This document shows positions 24,485 to 32,477 of a stretch of DNA of 64,000 nucleotides, piece by piece. Both the position numbers and the translations under genes were made by a program. How positions within the stretch are numbered: position 1 is the stretch's first letter; each line of letters opens with the position of its first letter. The stretch is taken from NCBI GenBank assembly GCA_002839435.1, contig PGYA01000026.1:1-64000 (forward strand), in the 5' to 3' direction. The notes under the pieces are model-generated. The model had not been told where the DNA came from. It worked only from the letters and a program-made list of their open reading frames with translations, and made no database searches. The stretch comes from Candidatus Riflebacteria bacterium HGW-Riflebacteria-2 (lineage in GTDB: Bacteria; Muiribacteriota; Ozemobacteria; Ozemobacterales; Ozemobacteraceae).

Positions 24485-25948
24485 TCAGGCGTTATATGTG
24501 GTAGATGAGGTGTCTCCGCCTTTGCCGGTCCAGTTGGTGTGGAAAAATTCGCCGCGTGGCCGGTCGATGCGTTCGTAGGTATGTGCGCCGAAGTAATCGC
24601 GCATTGCCTGTAGCAGGTTGGCCGGCAGTCTGGCGCAGCGGTAGCCGTCATAGTAGGTGAGGGCAGTGCTCATGGCTGGAAGCGGTATGCCCAGATCAAC
24701 AGCCGTTTTAACTACACTCCGCCAGGAATTCTGGAATCTGGCGAGAGCTTCGCTAAAGAACGGTGCGAGCACAAGATTTGGCAGGTCAGGCCGGGCAACA
24801 AACGCCTGCTTGATAGCGTCGAGAAAGCGCGCTCTGATAATACAGCCGCCGCGCCACATCAAGGCGATTTCACCAAAATTCAGGTTCCATGAATATTCCT
24901 GCGAAGCCGCACGCAGCAGCTGAAACCCCTGGGCATACGAACATATCTTGGCGGCGTAAACGGCATCGTGTAACTGTTTGATGAATTCTTCATGGTCAAC
25001 GCTGAAACCGCTGCCAGGCGGGCCTTGCAACATGGTGCTGGCGGCAATTCTTTCATCCTTGATGGCCGAAATGCTGCGCGCAAAGACTGCCTCGGCAATC
25101 TGTGGAATTGCGACACCGAGGTCGAGTCCAACCTGCGATGTCCATTTTCCGGTGCCCTTCTGACCGGCGGCATCGAGAATGATATCGACGACCGGGTGCC
25201 CGGTTTCGGGATCAGTCTTGCCGAGGATATCGGCAGTGATTTCGATAAGGTATGAGTCGAGAATGCCTTTGTTCCAGGATTCAAATATCGGCTGAATGGC
25301 ATGCGCACTCATCCCGAGGCCCTGCGACATCAGGTGATAGGCTTCGCTTACCAGCTGGATATCGCCGTATTCTATGCCATTATGCACCATTTTGACGAAA
25401 TGCCCCGACCCGTCAGGGCCGATCCATTCGCAACAGGGCTGATTGTCGTCAGCAACTTTCGCGGCAATCGCCTGAAAAATCGGTTTGATGAGTGGCCAGG
25501 CCTCGACCGCGCCGCCTGGCATGAGTGACGGGCCGTTGAGCGCTCCTTCTTCGCCGCCGGAAACGCCGGCGCCGACGAAGAGAACGCCGTATTCTGCAGA
25601 TGTCCGGCAGCGGCGCACAGTATCCGGGTAATGACTGTTGCCGCCGTCAATAAGCACGTCTCCAGTTGACAAAAGAGGCAGCAGGGTGTTCATCAGTTCG
25701 TCTACCGGTTTCCCGGCGCGCACCATCATCATGATTTTGCGCGGCTGTGACAGCTTGCTGACAAGCTCTTCGAGGCTGTGGCAACCGATAAGATTGCGGT
25801 CTTTACCGCGGCTGGCCAGAAAGGCATCGACTTTTTCAACGCTGCGATTGAAACAGGCAACGCGAAAACCTTTGCTTTCCATGTTGAGAACGAGATTTTC
25901 GCCCATTACCGCGAGACCGATCAGTCCGATATCTGCTGGCTTAGTCAT
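24485..25948 (-). CDS. gnd: 6-phosphogluconate dehydrogenase (decarboxylating)
   Basis: 487 aa, the long (about 480-residue) dimeric form. The NADP-binding start is IGLIGLAVMGENLVLN, followed by VACFNRS. The substrate region has DGGNSHYPDT, GAGVSGGEEGAL and GPDGSGHFVKMVHNGIEYGD with the catalytic Lys and the neighbouring His-Asn. The C-terminal IDRPRGEFFHTNW segment reaches the partner subunit's active site. It catalyses oxidative decarboxylation of 6-phosphogluconate to ribulose 5-phosphate in the pentose phosphate pathway. AAGGAT precedes the ATG. Confidence 0.97.
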   Translation of the reverse strand: MTKPADIGLIGLAVMGENLVLNMESKGFRVACFNRSVEKVDAFLASRGKDRNLIGCHSLEELVSKLSQPRKIMMMVRAGKPVDELMNTLLPLLSTGDVLIDGGNSHYPDTVRRCRTSAEYGVLFVGAGVSGGEEGALNGPSLMPGGAVEAWPLIKPIFQAIAAKVADDNQPCCEWIGPDGSGHFVKMVHNGIEYGDIQLVSEAYHLMSQGLGMSAHAIQPIFESWNKGILDSYLIEITADILGKTDPETGHPVVDIILDAAGQKGTGKWTSQVGLDLGVAIPQIAEAVFARSISAIKDERIAASTMLQGPPGSGFSVDHEEFIKQLHDAVYAAKICSYAQGFQLLRAASQEYSWNLNFGEIALMWRGGCIIRARFLDAIKQAFVARPDLPNLVLAPFFSEALARFQNSWRSVVKTAVDLGIPLPAMSTALTYYDGYRCARLPANLLQAMRDYFGAHTYERIDRPRGEFFHTNWTGKGGDTSSTTYNA

Positions 25949-26276
25949 GACTGTATCCTTTCACTGTCGATTGATAGCAACGCCTGGCTGAGCATGTCTG
26001 TTATGAAAGCGCAATGTTATTAGTTACAACCCGAAGCTTCGTCTAGCAGACGGGATGCTTTTTCCTCAGGTCTCGCCAAAGTTCAATAATTGTTTCTCAA
26101 ACAATTTACCACAGGCAGGGGATTGCTGCCATGTTCAAAAACTTCAGCAGGTGAGTGACAAAAAACTGGCGAAAACTGAGAGGGGAAACAGGAATGCACC
26201 GATGGCATCAGCATTGTCTGCGTGGCATGATATTTGCTCATAGCAGCATAAAAAATTATTACCCGGAGATATTAAA
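25949..26276. other. 328-bp spacer without a recognised element
   Basis: The spacer lies between the gnd start and the small secreted protein start. No open frame with a good ribosome site, riboswitch core, RNA gene or clear terminator is visible. It should hold the divergent promoters of its flanking genes. Confidence 0.6.
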
Positions 26277-26663
26277 GTGTTCAGAACAAAAAGCCTGTTA
26301 GTTTTTGCAGTTGTATTGATGGTTACTTTGACCAGTTCGGTAATGGCACTCGATACGGTTACTTTGCGCCAGAACATGTGGATGTGGTCTCAATGTCAAG
26401 CTGTTCTCAACGAGAGTTTGCATTTTAATTTTGGCCATACTCCGGTTATCAGCCCTGATGAATGTTACAACGAAATCGAAAAGGCACGTGGCATAATCTG
26501 CAGGATCGTTGCCGAGATCACTAGCGAAAAAGACATGCGCGAAGCCCGCGCCGTGGCCGATGAATTCAAGAATATGATGGATTGCGAAGAAGAGGTCGGA
26601 CTGGCTTTGCATAAGCTTCTCGACATGCAGGAAAAATACATCAAGGCTCACCGGATTTATTGA
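26277..26663 (+). CDS. Small secreted hypothetical protein
   Basis: 128 aa from GTG with CGGAG upstream. It has a signal peptide ending near MALD (residue 24) and a helical mature part of about 104 residues with four Cys (mature region CQAV, DECY, IICR, DCEE), which could form two disulfides. No family is recognised. A second secreted small protein gene follows 96 bp later in the same direction. Confidence 0.75.
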   Translation: MFRTKSLLVFAVVLMVTLTSSVMALDTVTLRQNMWMWSQCQAVLNESLHFNFGHTPVISPDECYNEIEKARGIICRIVAEITSEKDMREARAVADEFKNMMDCEEEVGLALHKLLDMQEKYIKAHRIY

Positions 26664-26759
26664 TCAGCGACAAAGGGTTGCCTGATCCGGTAATGAGTTT
26701 TCAGCTCTGTTTAAATCACGAGGTAATATTTACCAACGAAGTATCAGGAGGAATTATTG

Positions 26760-26996
26760 ATGCGACGAGGAATTATCTTTCTGCTCTGTGCTTTTTTAAT
26801 GTTCGGTTTTTCGTTCTCGGCGATGGCCGTAGATATGCCTGATCAGGGTACTGACAGTGATGGCGGCCCCTATACCGATCCTGCTCCGGCGCCAGATCCG
26901 GGCCCCGATTCAACTGATTCCGGCGACAGCTGGGACAGCGGCAGCAGCGGTGGCGGTTTTGACTGCGGCGGCGACACAGGCGGCGTTCTTTTTTAA
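26760..26996 (+). CDS. Small secreted Asp/Gly/Pro/Ser-rich peptide
   Basis: 78 aa from the ATG at 26760; CAGGAGG lies just upstream. A signal peptide (about 1-22, ending AMA) is followed by a low-complexity acidic mature peptide of about 56 residues with DGGPYTDPAP, repeated SGDS/SGSS and a C-terminal FDCGGDTGGVLF carrying the only Cys. It has its own strong terminator. The function is unknown; it could be a Ca-binding secreted peptide or a matured small peptide. Confidence 0.75.
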   Translation: MRRGIIFLLCAFLMFGFSFSAMAVDMPDQGTDSDGGPYTDPAPAPDPGPDSTDSGDSWDSGSSGGGFDCGGDTGGVLF

Positions 26997-27013
26997 CTCG
27001 TGCGAAAACATTG

Positions 27014-27039
27014 CCCGGTGCGTAAGCACCGGGTTTTTT
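27014..27039 (+). terminator. Terminator after the small secreted peptide gene
   Basis: The stem CCCGGTGC/GCACCGGG with loop GTAA is followed by six T. Confidence 0.93.
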
Positions 27040-27145
27040 GTTGCGGAAAAGACCACCTGAGTTCTTGCTGGTGAGATAAAGTCTGCACAAAAGAGCGTGG
27101 CGACATTTTTTGCTTGCCATACACTAAATTGTGCATAATTTTTGT

Positions 27146-27173
27146 TTGACAAGTCCTGCTGCGCTTTTATAGA
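27146..27173 (+). promoter_or_regulatory. Probable promoter of the Na/Pi cotransporter gene
   Basis: TTGACA (27146-27151), a 16-bp spacer and TATAGA (27168-27173), about 38 bp before the start codon. Confidence 0.65.
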
Positions 27174-27211
27174 ATGAGAGTTTGCCATAAATAAGATCGA
27201 GGAAGTCAGGA

Positions 27212-29386
27212 ATGTTTTCACGTCGCCACCTGTTGCAGGCTTTGCTTGCTGTTTTTATTCTGCTTTTTGTTGTTCCCCAGGCCTTCGCCAGCACTTCTGT
27301 TGTAACTGAAGCTGACCCGGCGACTCCTACCATGCAGTTGCTCATCGACTCAGGTAACGAGCAGTCGATACTGGCATACGGCAACAGTCGGCCGATAGAA
27401 CTCAAACTGGTCGATCTTGCAGGCAACCCAGTCGTTGACGGCATTGTTGATCTGATTCTGGTGAATCGTCCTGCCGCGGCAAAATCTTTTAAGCTGCCGA
27501 TGACGAGCATTAAGAGCAATCCGGTCGGCATAATCAGAATCGAAGCCTTCAGCCCGAGTGAAGCCGGTAAATATCGTATTATGGCTCAGCTCCGCGAAAA
27601 TCCTGCTGTTTATACATATGTCGATTTTGGCGTAAATGAAGAAAACTGGGTCATGTATCTGGTATTCGGCCTGATGGGCGGCCTCGGCATGTTTCTGTTC
27701 GGTATGAATCTCGGTGCCGACGGCCTGCAGAAGATCGCTGGCAAGAAAATGAAGTCGATTCTTGGCACCTTTACCAACAACCGATACATGGGTGTTCTGA
27801 CTGGCATTCTGGTTACCGCAGTGACACAGAGCAGTTCGGCTACCACGGTCATGCTTGTCGGATTCGTCAATGCTTCTCTGATGACTATCAGTCAGACGCT
27901 TTCGGTAATATTCGGCGCCAATATAGGAACTACCATAACGGTTCAGCTGATCGCCTTTGAAATCTCGCATTTCGCACTGCTGATGATCGGCGCTGGTTTC
28001 ATTCTCAAATTCTCGCGCAACAAGACCGTTCTTTACGCAGGTGATATCATCATGGGCTTTGGTTTCATCTTTTATGGCATGAAGATCATGAGCGTGTCGA
28101 TGTCGCCTCTACGCAGTTTCCCAGCCTTCAGAGAGATGCTGCTGTCATTCAGCAACTATCCAATCAGCGCCATCATCGGATCGATGCTTTTCACCGCGCT
28201 TATTCAGAGCAGCGGCGCGACTATCGGTCTGGTTGTGGTATTTGCCAGTCAGGGTCTTATCACTCTGCACGCTTCAATTCCCCTGATCCTTGGCGCCCAT
28301 ACCGGCACCTGTATCACCGGCTGGATCGCCGCTCTCGGAGGGTCTGCCGCCGCCAAAAAGACGGCGCTGCTGAATGTACTTTACAACCTGATCGGCACGA
28401 TTATTTTTCTTCCTTTCCTTTATGACTACCTCAGTTTCAGCGATTTTGTGGTGTGGTGCACGGCGCCATTTTCATCTTCCCCGGCACGCGAAGTAGCCAA
28501 CGCTCACATGATCTCGGCAATCCTCAAGATGATCGTCATGTTCCCGTTCTACGACCAGATTATCAACCTCACGCATCTGCTGATTTCTGAAGAGACTTCA
28601 GAAGAGTCGGCACGGTCGGTCAAAACAAAATATCTCTCAGAGAGCCTGCTTAAGTCGCCTGAACTGGCTCTGGGAAACGTGGCGCGCGAGATGCTGCGCA
28701 TGGCCGGCCATGTCGAGTTTATGATGGAGAAGGTGCCAGAAATGATCTCTTACGGGCGTGAAGAAACCATTCAAGAAGTGGCATTCCGTGAAGATAAGGT
28801 TGATACTGCCCAGTATGAAATCACCAAATACCTGTCGAGTCTTTCAGAAGAGTCTCTTACCGAAGAACAGACTTCGGTGATGATGCGTTACATGTCGATT
28901 ATCAACGAACTGGAAGGGCAGGCCGACCTGATTCACAAGATTATCGTGCCTTTTGCCAGGGCTAAGGCGCGCGAAGAAATCCGTTTTTCTGAAGAAGGCT
29001 TTCGCGAACTGCTTGGCATGTTTGACCGATCCAACGAGAATTTCAAGCTTATCATCAATGCTTTCGCCACACATAATACCGGGCAGGCCGAAAGAGTCAT
29101 GCAGTCGGAGAGAACTTTCGAAGTGTTGATAAAGCGATTGCGCACCGCACACATGCGCCGCGTTTTCCAGCACAAGGTTCAATCCATCGAGACTTCAACA
29201 CTGCATATGGATCTTTTGCAGTGTTTCAAGCGTATCAACATGCATTCGATCGAGATGTCGAAGTCGATGATCGTCGACTGGCATCTAAAAACCCAGATTC
29301 CATCTGAAGAGGGTGACGACGATATCGAGGCCGCTCTTCTGATTGCGCATGAAGAAGGCGACCCTCCCGAAAAGAAGACATCTTAG
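27212..29386 (+). CDS. Na/Pi cotransporter family protein with periplasmic Ig-like N-terminus and PhoU-like C-terminus
   Basis: 724 aa. A signal peptide (1-27) precedes a beta-rich domain (about 40-142) with the Ig-like closing pattern EAGKYRIMAQ. The membrane part (about 147-460) has the two inverted repeats of the PNaS family, marked by TQSSSATT (205-212) and later QSSGAT. A cytoplasmic PhoU-like helical domain (about 480-690) follows. Family members import phosphate with sodium. The added extracytoplasmic domain is not part of the usual architecture. GAGGAAG precedes the ATG. Confidence 0.9.
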   Translation: MFSRRHLLQALLAVFILLFVVPQAFASTSVVTEADPATPTMQLLIDSGNEQSILAYGNSRPIELKLVDLAGNPVVDGIVDLILVNRPAAAKSFKLPMTSIKSNPVGIIRIEAFSPSEAGKYRIMAQLRENPAVYTYVDFGVNEENWVMYLVFGLMGGLGMFLFGMNLGADGLQKIAGKKMKSILGTFTNNRYMGVLTGILVTAVTQSSSATTVMLVGFVNASLMTISQTLSVIFGANIGTTITVQLIAFEISHFALLMIGAGFILKFSRNKTVLYAGDIIMGFGFIFYGMKIMSVSMSPLRSFPAFREMLLSFSNYPISAIIGSMLFTALIQSSGATIGLVVVFASQGLITLHASIPLILGAHTGTCITGWIAALGGSAAAKKTALLNVLYNLIGTIIFLPFLYDYLSFSDFVVWCTAPFSSSPAREVANAHMISAILKMIVMFPFYDQIINLTHLLISEETSEESARSVKTKYLSESLLKSPELALGNVAREMLRMAGHVEFMMEKVPEMISYGREETIQEVAFREDKVDTAQYEITKYLSSLSEESLTEEQTSVMMRYMSIINELEGQADLIHKIIVPFARAKAREEIRFSEEGFRELLGMFDRSNENFKLIINAFATHNTGQAERVMQSERTFEVLIKRLRTAHMRRVFQHKVQSIETSTLHMDLLQCFKRINMHSIEMSKSMIVDWHLKTQIPSEEGDDDIEAALLIAHEEGDPPEKKTS

Positions 29387-29396
29387 GTCTCTTAAA

Positions 29397-29939
29397 ATGA
29401 ATGAAAAGCGATTTACCGGGGCGATTGAAAAACTGCGTAACCCCGAACGTTCGGCCAGAATGCAGCTTGACAGGGTCATTGCTTATAGCCTGTCCGGGTG
29501 TGACGTTGCGCGCGTGCTCGATATTGGAACGGGAACCGGACTTTTTGCCGAGGCCTTTAAAGCACGTGGTTTCGAAGTATGTGGTATCGACTGCAACGAT
29601 CAATACCTGCAAGTTGCACGTGAACTTGTTGCGGGTGTCGAATTCAGCAATGCTTTCGCTGAAAAGTTGCCTTTTGCCGATCTAAGTTTCGATCTTGTTT
29701 TCATGTCACATGTCTTGCACGAGACAGATGACTCTCTACAGGCCATGCGTGAGGCATTTCGGGTAACGCGCAAGCGTCTTGCGGTTCTTGAATGGCCCTA
29801 TTGCAAGCAGGAAATTGGCCCACCGCTCGATCATCGCATGCCGTCAGAAACGATAAAACAACTGGGCGAGCAGGCGGGTTTTGCGCTTTGCGACCAGATC
29901 CAGCTCAAGCTTATGCACCTGAGTATATTCGATCGTTGA
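29397..29939 (+). CDS. Class I SAM-dependent methyltransferase (Methyltransf_11 type)
   Basis: 180 aa from the ATG at 29397, ten bases after the transporter stop. Motif I is VLDIGTGTGLFAEAF, the acidic end of beta-2 is VCGIDCND, and motif II/III regions are EKLPFADLSFDLVFMSHVLHE. The length is short but the Rossmann core is complete. The substrate is unknown. It may be translationally coupled to the cotransporter, although a functional link is not obvious. Confidence 0.88.
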   Translation: MNEKRFTGAIEKLRNPERSARMQLDRVIAYSLSGCDVARVLDIGTGTGLFAEAFKARGFEVCGIDCNDQYLQVARELVAGVEFSNAFAEKLPFADLSFDLVFMSHVLHETDDSLQAMREAFRVTRKRLAVLEWPYCKQEIGPPLDHRMPSETIKQLGEQAGFALCDQIQLKLMHLSIFDR

Positions 29940-30114
29940 GTCCGGGATACGGCTTCTCTGCACAATGTGCAAAAAGTGCTCAATGAGAGGCTGACGGTGC
30001 CAGAATCGGCATTGCACCGAGCCAAAAAAACTTCAAAATTTTTTATGGAAATCTGATGCGGGATACCGGTTCGGGTATTGCCGGATCCTAGTTGGCGAGC
30101 TAGTTTGTCGCCCT

Positions 30115-30144
30115 TTGCGAAGAAGTTGCCGGATGTGCTATAAC
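30115..30144 (+). promoter_or_regulatory. Possible promoter of the 63-residue protein gene
   Basis: TTGCGA (30115-30120), an 18-bp spacer and TATAAC (30139-30144), about 30 bp before the ATG at 30176. The rest of the 29940-30175 spacer shows nothing recognisable. Confidence 0.4.
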
Positions 30145-30175
30145 TGCAACCATAAAATTGTTAAGCGGGTGACAG

Positions 30176-30367
30176 ATGAATTCAAGCGATGTAGTTAAAG
30201 CGATCGATATTCACCGTTTTCTTGACCGCCTTGAAGAAGGCAGCACGATTCAGAACTATTATCGTATCAATCACCTCACTCCCCAGCAGCGCGACCGACT
30301 GGCACTGCGCATGGCCGAATCTCTTGTCGTAGAACTTGAATCTATGGGCCTTCACGTTGATTGCTGA
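30176..30367 (+). CDS. Small hypothetical protein
   Basis: 63 aa, predicted helical and charged (KAIDIHRFLDRLEEG, then LTPQQRDRLALRMAESLVVELE). No domain is recognised. A promoter-like sequence lies upstream, but the ribosome site is weak (GCGGGTG). It lies upstream of the HU gene in the same direction with a 227-bp spacer. It is more likely than not a real gene. Confidence 0.55.
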   Translation: MNSSDVVKAIDIHRFLDRLEEGSTIQNYYRINHLTPQQRDRLALRMAESLVVELESMGLHVDC

Positions 30368-30533
30368 GGCTGGTGTATAGTTCGTCTGTAAGACTGGCAT
30401 CGTTTCACTGGTTCGCCCGGTAAAAAAATATTTTTTCGTTGCCATACATTGTTAAACAGCGATAAGAAGAGGGCTTTGCGGAATACAGGTGACGGTTCTG
30501 GGTTGAAAAGTTGAATTTTAGTAGTTTACCCAC

Positions 30534-30562
30534 TTGTGCATCGTCGAAGTAATATGTATAAT
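30534..30562 (+). promoter_or_regulatory. Probable promoter of the HU gene
   Basis: TTGTGC (30534-30539), a 17-bp spacer and a consensus TATAAT (30557-30562), placing the transcript start about 25 bp before the GTG start. Confidence 0.65.
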
Positions 30563-30594
30563 CACCTTTGACCAAATTTTCCAGGAGGGTTTCC

Positions 30595-30891
30595 GTGAAT
30601 AAATCAGAACTCGTGAAGGCAATCGCTAAAAAAGCAGACGTTACCAATGCAAGTGCTCAGGCTATCCTTGAAGCTTTTGTAGACGCCGTTAAGGGCGGAC
30701 TGAAAAAGGGCGACAAAGTGCAGCTCATCGGCTTCGGTTCTTTTGCAACCGTTAAGCGCGAAGCTCGCAAGGGTGTCAACCCCCAGACCAAAAAACCCAT
30801 CAAGATCGCAGCCAAAAAAGTTGCCAAGTTCATCGCCGGCAAAGAGCTGAAAGACATGGTAAACGGAACTGTTGCCAAGAAGAAAAAATAA
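30595..30891 (+). CDS. HU family DNA-binding protein
   Basis: 98 aa from GTG, preceded by CAGGAGG; earlier in-frame codons lie upstream of the promoter's likely start. The HU signature GFGSFATVKREARKGVNPQT at about residues 46-65 forms the beta-arm, with the Pro at the DNA-intercalating tip (NPQT). The C-terminus is Lys-rich (AKKKK). It bends and packages DNA as a homodimer. It has its own promoter and terminator. Confidence 0.97.
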   Translation: MNKSELVKAIAKKADVTNASAQAILEAFVDAVKGGLKKGDKVQLIGFGSFATVKREARKGVNPQTKKPIKIAAKKVAKFIAGKELKDMVNGTVAKKKK

Positions 30892-30905
30892 TTTCTAATG
30901 ATAGA

Positions 30906-30936
30906 AGAGCCTCCCGTCAGGGTGGCTCTTTTTTTA
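30906..30936 (+). terminator. Terminator of the HU gene
   Basis: The stem AGAGCC/GGCTCT is extended by CCC/GGG across one mismatch and followed by eight T. Confidence 0.9.
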
Positions 30937-30951
30937 TGCCTGGTATATTTC

Positions 30952-30979
30952 TTGACATTTGCGCCAGCCAAAATATACT
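30952..30979 (+). promoter_or_regulatory. Probable promoter of the PP2C/kinase operon
   Basis: Consensus TTGACA (30952-30957), a 16-bp spacer and TATACT (30974-30979), about 35 bp before the TTG start of the phosphatase gene. Confidence 0.7.
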
Positions 30980-31018
30980 TATTCGTTATCGAATGAAACT
31001 ATTTAAGAAGTAATAAAT

Positions 31019-31840
31019 TTGCGCATATCAAGCTATACACATCTGGGAATGGTCAGGAGAAACAACGAGGACGCCTGCCTGGTCATTCCGCCATGGAGCA
31101 GGCCTGCCATAGAGAGACAAGCCTGTCTGTTCGCTGTGGCCGACGGAATGGGGGGGCAGAATGCCGGAGAAGTCGCCTCAGCTATCGCCATGAAGACGGC
31201 GACAGATTGGTTCTCTACTAATGCCGGCAACTCGCTCAACGTGCAGATGCTTGAAGAAATGTTTGCTCAGACGAATTCTGCTGTCTGGGGCTATTCACAG
31301 GAACACCCAGAAACTTCTGGAATGGGAAACACTCTGACCATGATGATTGCCTGGGGAAATAACGCTCTGGTCGGTCATATTGGTGATTCGCGACTTTATC
31401 GTCTGCGTGGTGACAGCCTGACCCAGCTGACCAACGATCATTCACTGGTTGCTGAGCAGGTGCGTCTCGGCAAATTGACACCTGAGCAGGCGAGGGTTCA
31501 TCCGACCAGACACATATTAAGCCGGGTAATGGGCAGTCGGCAATTTGTCACACCCGATATTTTTGAAACGGATATCCAGGTGAATGACGTATTTATGATG
31601 TGTTCGGACGGAATAACAGGTATGATAGAAGATACCAGAATCAAAGAAATTCTGACTGGCAACCAGCCCGAAAACGCAGCTGTTAAACTGGTCGAGGCAG
31701 CAAACAAGGCTGGCGGCAAAGACAACTCGACAGCTGTTGTATTGGCATTTGACCAGCTTCCGCTGGCTTTTCCGGCATGCTATTCTTTCGAAAGATTGCT
31801 CAAACATTTATTTAGCAGGGTATATGCCGGTGGAGTTTAA
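31019..31840 (+). CDS. PP2C-type protein serine/threonine phosphatase
   Basis: 273 aa from a TTG with only a weak AAGAAG site. The metal-binding motifs are RRNNEDACLV near the start, ADGMGGQNAGE, GHIGDSRLYRLR, MCSDGITG and the closing GGKDNSTAVVLAF. This is a complete, soluble PPM-family domain with no extra modules. It would reverse phosphorylation by the kinase encoded two genes downstream. It is the first gene of a four-gene run behind a consensus-like promoter. Confidence 0.93.
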   Translation: MRISSYTHLGMVRRNNEDACLVIPPWSRPAIERQACLFAVADGMGGQNAGEVASAIAMKTATDWFSTNAGNSLNVQMLEEMFAQTNSAVWGYSQEHPETSGMGNTLTMMIAWGNNALVGHIGDSRLYRLRGDSLTQLTNDHSLVAEQVRLGKLTPEQARVHPTRHILSRVMGSRQFVTPDIFETDIQVNDVFMMCSDGITGMIEDTRIKEILTGNQPENAAVKLVEAANKAGGKDNSTAVVLAFDQLPLAFPACYSFERLLKHLFSRVYAGGV

Positions 31841-31908
31841 TAAAACTATGGTAAATCTTCTGTTTTTGAAGTATATATACAGTTAGTGAAATCTGGAGGT
31901 CACTTCGA

Positions 31909-32457
31909 ATGGACGGAATGCTTATAGCAATTATAATTGGGATTGTCGTTTTGATAGGCATTGTCGTTTTCCTGCTGAGCGGCAAAGAAAAGGGCAAGGA
32001 AGAGACAAAGGCCGAAGCGCCGGTCGAAGAAAAGAAAGAAAACCTTACCCACAAGCGTTTTAAACAGGTTCTTTCCGGTTCTGATCTTCAGAATGACATG
32101 AAAGCTGAAGAAGAAGAGCTGCTGACCAAATACACCGCCGGCACCGGCGAAGGAATCAATGAAGTCGAAAAGCTGCTTGAAGGTGACCCCAACAACGTAG
32201 ATCTGCTCGACTGGCTTGCATTCATGTATTACAGCAATAACAACATCGACAAGGCTGTCGAAACCTACAAAAAGGCCTTGGCGATAAAGCCCGACAACGA
32301 AAACCAGCATTATTATCTGGCCAACAGCTATTTTAAGAAAAGCATGCTGGCCGAAGCCAAAAAAGAATGGAACGAAGTCATAAGGCTCAAGCCCAACTCC
32401 AAGATTGCCAAAAATGCGCAGGAGCGTATTGACTACCTTTCTACACAGGGCAAATAA
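31909..32457 (+). CDS. Membrane-anchored TPR protein
   Basis: 182 aa. An N-terminal membrane helix (about residues 4-24) is followed by a charged linker rich in Lys and Glu, then at least two TPR units (about 100-170), for example DLLDWLAFMYYSNNNIDKAVETY and HYYLANSYFKKSMLAEAKKEW. GGAGGT lies before the ATG. It sits between the PP2C phosphatase and the kinase, so it may be a scaffold or substrate for them; that is inference. Confidence 0.85.
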   Translation: MDGMLIAIIIGIVVLIGIVVFLLSGKEKGKEETKAEAPVEEKKENLTHKRFKQVLSGSDLQNDMKAEEEELLTKYTAGTGEGINEVEKLLEGDPNNVDLLDWLAFMYYSNNNIDKAVETYKKALAIKPDNENQHYYLANSYFKKSMLAEAKKEWNEVIRLKPNSKIAKNAQERIDYLSTQGK

Positions 32458-32477
32458 ATCCATCCTGAAAGGCATTT

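Noticed and set aside
25949..26276. Riboswitch in the spacer before the small secreted protein
   Set aside because: I could not match any known conserved core and no convincing aptamer-like stem set was seen.
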